The translations under genes and the position numbers were made by a program. Positions 24,444 to 27,027 of a stretch of DNA of 27,027 nt are shown here, piece by piece. The notes beneath the pieces were generated by a model that saw nothing but the letters and a program-made list of their open reading frames with translations, searched no databases and had not been told where the DNA came from. Each line of letters opens with the position of its first letter. Position 1 is the stretch's first letter. The stretch is from Chloroflexota bacterium (GTDB lineage Bacteria; Chloroflexota; Ktedonobacteria; Ktedonobacterales; Ktedonobacteraceae): the NCBI GenBank assembly GCA_005881495.1, contig VBHI01000059.1, forward strand, positions 1 through 27,027, written 5' to 3'.

Positions 24444-24860
24444 TCACCCGGTGACGGCGTGCTGATAGACACGTATCTCTTCGGGCTTGCCGCCCTTATC
24501 CAATTGTACAGCGACGACATCTATTCTCCAAGATCGTTCTGAGCAAGTGTGCAGATCGAGATAGTAGGATGCTACCTGGACAATTTTCCGTTGTTTACGC
24601 AGTGTTACCGCTTCTTCTGGAAGGCCGTAGGCGCTGCCCCGGCGCGTTTTTACTTCTACGAAAACCAAGTCTTGTGCATCTTCAGCCACAAGGTCTATTT
24701 CTCCATAGGAGCAACGGAAGTTCTTTTCCAGGATATGGTAACCCCGGCGTGAGAGTTCTTCGGCAGCCAGCCGCTCACCAGTGCGACCCAGTCCCTGACG
24801 GGCTGCGTCTGGTTTTTTCCGGTTGTTGGTAGCTGATGTAGTGACTTGCCTCTTCGTCAT
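24444..24860 (-). CDS. yraN: YraN/UPF0102-family endonuclease-like protein
   Basis: A 138-residue protein of the UPF0102 family, with a restriction-endonuclease-like fold and unclear biological role (possibly DNA repair or recombination). The sequence shows GRTGERLAAEELSRRGY (25-41), GEIDLVA (53-59) with Asp56, and FVEVKTR (67-73) with the Glu69-x-Lys71 pair that would complete a PD-(D/E)xK-like active site. The N-terminal 24 residues are basic and probably disordered. The start ATG at 24860 has no clear ribosome-binding site. The tnpB element ends only about 70 bp upstream, so the insertion may have changed how this gene is expressed. Confidence 0.92.
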   Translation of the reverse strand: MTKRQVTTSATNNRKKPDAARQGLGRTGERLAAEELSRRGYHILEKNFRCSYGEIDLVAEDAQDLVFVEVKTRRGSAYGLPEEAVTLRKQRKIVQVASYYLDLHTCSERSWRIDVVAVQLDKGGKPEEIRVYQHAVTG

Positions 24861-24930
24861 AGTATATTACGGGATTCTGTCTATTTGTGTTGTACTCTAC
24901 AGGTTCCTGGGTGTTTCGAGGTTGTACAAT

Positions 24931-25100
24931 GTGACAACTCCCCACAGCTAAAGCTGGGGGCTTCTCAGTTCGACCGGACTCCCAGCGGAGACCGTCCCTG
25001 AAGGCCATGCCCTGGCCTTTGACAAAATGTTTTTCGCGGCATTGACATCACGGTCTGCTACATAGCCACAGCAAGGACAGATATGGGTACGCACCGAGAG
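24931..25100 (-). ncRNA. Probable omega RNA (TnpB guide RNA scaffold)
   Basis: In IS200/IS605 elements the TnpB guide RNA covers the 3' end of tnpB and the right end, with the guide taken from the flanking DNA. Here the tnpB stop codon lies within the right-end hairpin, and the last 23 residues (after KARAWPSG) look dictated by RNA structure rather than protein fold, as in other TnpB tails. The 5' limit is a guess. The predicted guide is the minus-strand sequence just outside the element (24930-24911, ATTGTACAACCTCGAAACAC). Confidence 0.5.
24940..24960 (-). repeat. Right-end hairpin of the tnpB element
   Basis: On the plus strand CCCC, a single A, CAGCT, AA, AGCTG, GGGG: a 4+5-bp stem with a 2-nt loop and one bulged base (a bulged T in the 3' arm on the element's own strand). 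Bulged-T hairpins of this shape are what TnpA Y1 transposases recognise. Confidence 0.8.
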
Positions 25101-26099
25101 TGATTTCTGCACGATTTCGCCACACTGGTGGCATTTCTGGCTGGTGAAGCGCGGATTGACTCGCATGACTTGATGTCCAGCATTCGCAGCTTTGGCTTCA
25201 AGGATGTCAAGAAACGCGCCCCAACTGGCATCACTGATGGATTTGGCCAGATGCTGATTTTTGAGCATGCCACCGATGTTCAAGTCCTCCACGGCAATCC
25301 TGCCATAGCGGGTGGCATACTGTTTGGCCGTTTTGAAATGGAAATCACGGCGTTGACGCGCAATCTTGAGATGGGTTGTGGCGACGTTCTTGGCCGCTTT
25401 CCGGCGTCGGTGACTGCCTTTCTTGCGACGACACAAGACCCGTTGCTTGCGTCGGAGGGTCTTCTGCGAGCTGCGATAATAGCGCGGGTTCGCAACGGTC
25501 GTGCCTTCCGAGTCCGTCAGAAACGACTTCAATCCCACATCGATGCCAATATCAGGGTGGGGACAAACCGCAGGCAAGTGTTCTTGTGGTGGTGGTGTTT
25601 CGCACACGATGAGGGCGTACCAATGCCCATCAGCACGCAACACCAGATGCACCGTCTTGGGGGTGCCCTCTAGCGGGCGATGCAACTTGATCTTGAGGCA
25701 ATGCCCGATCTTCTTGGGCACGATAAGATGTTTTTTGTCCTCATGCAAGTACACGTCTTTGCCGTACTGTCGGAGTTGGATGGAATGCCATCGGTTCGGT
25801 TGCTTGAACCGGGGGAAGCCTACACCAGGGATGGTATGTTGCTTGGCGGCAAGAAAGCGCTTGAGAGACGTACTCAGGCGATCAGCCAGCATTTGAACGG
25901 TGGTGGCAGGAACAGGTGCCCCTTGTCCCTTGAAAGCCATTTCCAGGTCATACTTGCTGGGGAAGGTGCCTTTTTCCTCATACTGGGCCTTGACGGACTC
26001 AAGCATCTCGTTATAGATGACGCGCGTCTCTTTCAAGCACTGCAGGAGCAAATGGGCTTGGTGCTTCTTCACGAACAGGCGATACTCAAAAGTTCTCAT
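24948..26099 (-). CDS. tnpB: TnpB, RNA-guided RuvC-like nuclease of an IS200/IS605-type element
   Basis: An RNA-guided DNA endonuclease ancestral to Cas12, 383 residues. The N-terminal OrfB helix-turn-helix-like region is residues 1-100. The RuvC catalytic residues are all present: Asp187 (DIGIDVGLKSF), Glu271 (IAVEDLNIGGM) and Asp351 (ADRDVNAAKNIL). The zinc finger is complete (Cys323, Cys326, Cys341, Cys344). A basic bridge-like segment (RRKQRVLCRRKKGSHRRRKA, about 216-235) should contact the guide RNA. TnpB is therefore predicted to be active. The ATG at 26099 has GGGAGA eight bases upstream. The usual partner tnpA is absent. The element sits between yraN and an alpha/beta hydrolase gene. 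Confidence 0.95.
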   Translation of the reverse strand: MRTFEYRLFVKKHQAHLLLQCLKETRVIYNEMLESVKAQYEEKGTFPSKYDLEMAFKGQGAPVPATTVQMLADRLSTSLKRFLAAKQHTIPGVGFPRFKQPNRWHSIQLRQYGKDVYLHEDKKHLIVPKKIGHCLKIKLHRPLEGTPKTVHLVLRADGHWYALIVCETPPPQEHLPAVCPHPDIGIDVGLKSFLTDSEGTTVANPRYYRSSQKTLRRKQRVLCRRKKGSHRRRKAAKNVATTHLKIARQRRDFHFKTAKQYATRYGRIAVEDLNIGGMLKNQHLAKSISDASWGAFLDILEAKAANAGHQVMRVNPRFTSQKCHQCGEIVQKSLSVRTHICPCCGYVADRDVNAAKNILSKARAWPSGTVSAGSPVELRSPQL

Positions 26100-26170
26100 G
26101 CAGCTATTCTCCCATAACCAATGAGAAGTGTCAAAGGGATATTACCGCCTGCGGGCGGGCGGCAATTCAC

Positions 26171-26191
26171 CCACATGCCTGAAGGCAGTGG
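26171..26191 (-). repeat. Left-end hairpin of the tnpB element
   Basis: On the plus strand CCAC, a single A, TGCCT, GA, AGGCA, GTGG: the same 4+5-bp stem, 2-nt loop and single bulge in the same place as the right-end hairpin. A second GC-rich stem (TTACCGCC at 26142-26149 with GGCGGCAA at 26158-26165) lies between it and tnpB. Confidence 0.75.
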
Positions 26192-26258
26192 CCCTCTTGC
26201 CGCATTTTTGGTAGTATAGCAGCATTGGTCAGAAGACATAGTAGAAAAGGATTGTATA

Positions 26259-26972
26259 ATGATGCATCCTGTTGTTTTCATTCACGGCTCGGGTGATAGT
26301 GCACGCATATGGCGTCTGCAAATGGAAGAACTCGGTAAAGATCAGCAGGTAGCTGCGATTGATTTGCCGGGACATGGAGAGAGAGCGGATACGTTTCTGG
26401 AGAACGCCACGGTGCAGGATTTTGCGAAGGTTGCTCATGACATTATTCAGGACGAGTTGCAGCTTGACCACCCGATCATTGCGGGCCATTCGTTAGGTGG
26501 AGCGATTGCACTGACAATGGCATTAGAATATGGCGCTGAGTTGGGAGGGCTCATATTAATCGGGACGGGTGCGCGTTTACGGGTTCATCCTTCTTTGCTT
26601 GAAGCGGCACAGGCAACGCCACTGCAGGCCAAACGTCAATTGACAGAGTTGGGCGTCACGCAAGGCAATGTGGGTACCGTAGCACAAACAGTGCTTACTG
26701 AGCAGGTTACACCTGGGCCGAGCATTCTCTACCGTGATTTGGCAGCGTGTAACGCTTTTGACTGTATAGCACGTATACACGAGATTTCTTTGCCAACGCT
26801 GATTATTTGTGGGGCCGAAGATCGTTTGACGCCAGTGAAGTATAGCAAGTTCCTGCACGATCATATGAAGAGCTCGACTTTGCGTGTTATACCGAAGGCA
26901 GGGCATTATGTCATGCGAGAGCAACCAGAGCAGGTGAGCCGGGCGATAATGGAGTGGTTGGAAGAGATCTAA
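26259..26972 (+). CDS. Alpha/beta-hydrolase fold protein
   Basis: A soluble hydrolase (esterase, lipase or similar; substrate unknown) of 237 residues. The oxyanion-hole motif is FIHGSGDS (7-14), the nucleophile elbow is GHSLGG (Ser78), and the rest of the triad is Asp188 (GAEDRLTP) and His216 (KAGHYVMREQP). The lid between strands 6 and 7 (about 105-170) is short and helical. The DLPGHGERAD segment (35-44) is typical of the family. The ATG at 26259 has AAAAGGA eight bases upstream; a second ATG follows immediately. It stands alone on the plus strand next to the left end of the tnpB element, and no good promoter is visible between them. Confidence 0.92.
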   Translation: MMHPVVFIHGSGDSARIWRLQMEELGKDQQVAAIDLPGHGERADTFLENATVQDFAKVAHDIIQDELQLDHPIIAGHSLGGAIALTMALEYGAELGGLILIGTGARLRVHPSLLEAAQATPLQAKRQLTELGVTQGNVGTVAQTVLTEQVTPGPSILYRDLAACNAFDCIARIHEISLPTLIICGAEDRLTPVKYSKFLHDHMKSSTLRVIPKAGHYVMREQPEQVSRAIMEWLEEI

Positions 26973-27027
26973 CGAGTTGCTTCCTCCTTATTTAGGGCAT
27001 GTTAGCTATAGACAGAGCATCCTGGCC

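Larger units (their letters stand above)
24931..26210 (-). mobile_element. tnpB-only IS200/IS605-family element (IS1341-like)
   Basis: A unit of about 1.28 kb containing one gene, tnpB, flanked by subterminal hairpins of the same design rather than by terminal inverted repeats, as expected for IS200/IS605 elements mobilised by a TnpA Y1 transposase. No tnpA is in the window, so movement would need TnpA in trans. The right end is placed after GTTGTCAC (24938-24931 on the minus strand), nine bases past the right hairpin. The left end is about 20 bases beyond the left hairpin and uncertain by some ten bases. No target-site duplication is expected for this family. Confidence 0.75.

Overview
This 27 kb window looks like chromosomal DNA of a Ktedonobacteria-type Chloroflexota bacterium. 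That is an inference from moderate GC content, a TPR-rich protein, duplicated family 5 solute-binding lipoproteins, and the character of the MetG, ThiF/MoeB and t6A proteins. No rRNA or tRNA gene, prophage or CRISPR array was seen. Nothing was searched against a database, so all family calls rest on motifs read by eye.

Layout. (1) Positions 2-4542, plus strand: the 3' part of a long TPR protein, then two uncharacterised genes. (2) 4563-4610: an array of 8-bp repeats. (3) 4639-14822, plus strand: a peptide-type ABC import locus with three tandem paralogous lipoprotein binding proteins (the second and third are a close pair), a promoter of its own for the transporter core, a broken dppB-type permease gene, and intact dppC-, dppD- and dppF-type genes. 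(4) 14839-15806, minus strand: two stand-alone receiver-domain proteins; one has the normal phospho-acceptor Asp and the other has Glu there. (5) 16024-18720, plus strand: a ThiF/MoeB-type adenylyltransferase followed after 9 bp by methionyl-tRNA synthetase, ending in a perfect 19-bp inverted repeat. (6) 23758-18779, minus strand: a tightly packed tsaE-tsaB-rimI-tsaD-ROK kinase-GNAT operon; the Tsa proteins make the t6A modification of ANN-decoding tRNAs. (7) 24860-23893, minus strand: yraN and a zinc-ribbon protein. (8) About 24931-26210, minus strand: a tnpB-only IS200/IS605-type element with matching end hairpins and a probable omega RNA. (9) 26259-26972, plus strand: an alpha/beta hydrolase.

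How the genes work together. The binding proteins should capture peptides outside the membrane and hand them to the DppB/DppC channel powered by DppD/DppF. The DppB reading frame, however, has lost its ATPase-coupling (EAA) segment, so the importer as written should not work unless another DppB exists or the sequence has an assembly error. TsaE, TsaB and TsaD act together in t6A synthesis, and here each carries extra hydrophilic segments. MetG and the t6A operon converge on the shared 19-bp palindrome.

Best candidates for new biology: the TPR protein plus two unknown genes; the EAA-deleted permease; the Glu-substituted receiver; the structured 307-bp region upstream of the third binding protein; the coordinated enlargement of the t6A proteins; and the TnpB element, whose guide segment can be predicted.
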